Source: Caloranaerobacter sp050286925 (lineage in GTDB: Bacteria > Bacillota > Clostridia > Tissierellales > Thermohalobacteraceae). From it: a stretch of 64,000 nt of DNA. How positions within the stretch are numbered: the first letter of the stretch is position 1; each line of letters opens with the position of its first letter. The notes below the pieces were generated by a model. It saw nothing but the letters and a program-made list of their open reading frames with translations, was not told the DNA's origin and made no database searches. Shown here piece by piece: positions 63,401-64,000 of this stretch. The stretch is taken from assembly GCF_050286925.1 (NCBI RefSeq), contig NZ_JBFWFX010000001.1, forward strand, positions 124,001-188,000, given 5' to 3'. A program made the position numbers and the translations under genes.

Positions 63401-64000
63401 TGGATTATTTTGTTGATGTTTCCTATGATAGTATTAATAAGGATGGCGAAGAACTGTGTGGTGATAAAGTAGAAGTGATACGTACAGATAATAGTATAAT
63501 AATTGTTATGGCTGACGGATTAGGAAGTGGAGTGAAAGCAAATATTTTAGCAACTTTGACAACTAAAATTGCAGGAACGATGTTGAAGGAAGGAGCTAGC
63601 ATTTACGAAACAGTTGACACAATAGCAAACACCCTTCCAGTTTGTAATGTAAGAAAACTGGCATATTCTACACTTGGAATTATAAAGATTCAAGATGATG
63701 GAACTGTCTACATAGTTGAAAATGATACTCCACCTTTATTTTTTATAAGAGATGGAGAAATAATTGATTTAGATAAAAGAGAAGTAAAAGTCAATGGTAA
63801 AGTTGTGCTCGAAAGTAATTTTAAATTAAAGCAAGGAGATACGCTTGTAATGGTCAGTGATGGAGTCATTCATGCTGGGGTAGGAGGAATACTTAATTTA
63901 GGTTGGCAATGGGATAATGTATCAGATTATCTAAAAAGACAGATAAAAAAAGGAAAGTCTGCTAAAAGTATATCTAAAAGTTTAATAGAGACTTGTAGAT
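63400..64000 (+). CDS. SpoIIE-type protein phosphatase (3' end outside window)
   Basis: First 200 codons are visible. PP2C/SpoIIE features: Asp of GDKVEVIRTDN, VMADGLGSGVKAN with the metal-binding DGxG, and the late MVSDGVIHAG. Ser/Thr phosphatases of this type act on anti-anti-sigma-like partners. The ATG overlaps the preceding stop by one base (TAATG), so it is co-translated with the hydrogenase-like sensor. A signalling pair of sensor and phosphatase is typical of group C/D [FeFe] hydrogenase loci. The reading frame is open at the window end. Confidence 0.88.
   Translation, partial: MDYFVDVSYDSINKDGEELCGDKVEVIRTDNSIIIVMADGLGSGVKANILATLTTKIAGTMLKEGASIYETVDTIANTLPVCNVRKLAYSTLGIIKIQDDGTVYIVENDTPPLFFIRDGEIIDLDKREVKVNGKVVLESNFKLKQGDTLVMVSDGVIHAGVGGILNLGWQWDNVSDYLKRQIKKGKSAKSISKSLIETCR

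Noticed and set aside
1..64000. rRNA, tRNA genes and CRISPR arrays
   Set aside because: Looked for conserved rRNA words, tRNA CCA-arm patterns and regular spaced repeats; none was found, though a tRNA could be missed by eye.

Overview
The window is AT-rich DNA from an anaerobic, low-GC Firmicute. Lysine-fermentation enzymes, a sensory [FeFe]-hydrogenase-type protein, a Spo0F-like regulator, a large set of S-layer-homology (SLH) proteins and strong AGGAGG-type ribosome binding sites all point to Clostridia/Tissierellia, perhaps a moderately thermophilic genus. The genus is inference; no rRNA, tRNA or CRISPR array was seen.

Layout. 1-8.9 kb: the tail of a sigma-54 activator, a -24/-12 promoter inside a perfect inverted repeat, and the lysine operon kdd-kamA-kamB-kamC-kamD-kamE. 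8.9-18 kb: a decaying accessory region with lipoproteins and membrane-anchored proteins of unknown function, an IS4-type transposase remnant, a split sigma factor resembling SigO/RsoA with a nonsense codon, an MntA/HepT toxin-antitoxin pair with a frameshifted toxin, a duplicated lipoprotein fragment and a broken cell-wall peptidase. 18-20 kb: an MBL-fold hydrolase and an unknown membrane-anchored protein. 20-38.4 kb: surface proteins, namely a 2082-residue IPT/TIG protein, SLH proteins, a PrcB-like protein beside an SLH-anchored subtilisin, and a PDZ/S41 protease. 38.5-61 kb: the block pyrG / spo0F / fba / transaldolase / glpX / rho / rpmE / tdk that is also known from Bacillus, here split by an S-layer cluster (main S-layer gene, TolC-like protein, two more SLH proteins) and by kal-kce plus an IS200/IS605-type tnpB. 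A second tnpB interrupts a small lipoprotein gene. 61.4 kb-end: a [2Fe-2S] protein, a PAS-containing hydrogenase-like sensor and a SpoIIE-type phosphatase that runs off the edge.

How it works together. KamA, KamDE, Kdd, Kce and Kal together take lysine to crotonyl-CoA and acetoacetate; the set is complete but lies in two places 41 kb apart under different promoters. KamB and KamC are the proposed reactivation machinery of the B12-dependent KamDE step. The SLH proteins share repeated beta modules and probably build and process the cell envelope.

The least explained signals are (i) a dispersed intergenic element of about 115 or 194 bp that folds into stacked hairpins, with one compensatory base-pair change between the two long copies, (ii) the PrcB-like/subtilisin pair, (iii) the split sigma factor, and (iv) a leader in which two CACCCT motifs can mask the ribosome binding site of an SLH gene.
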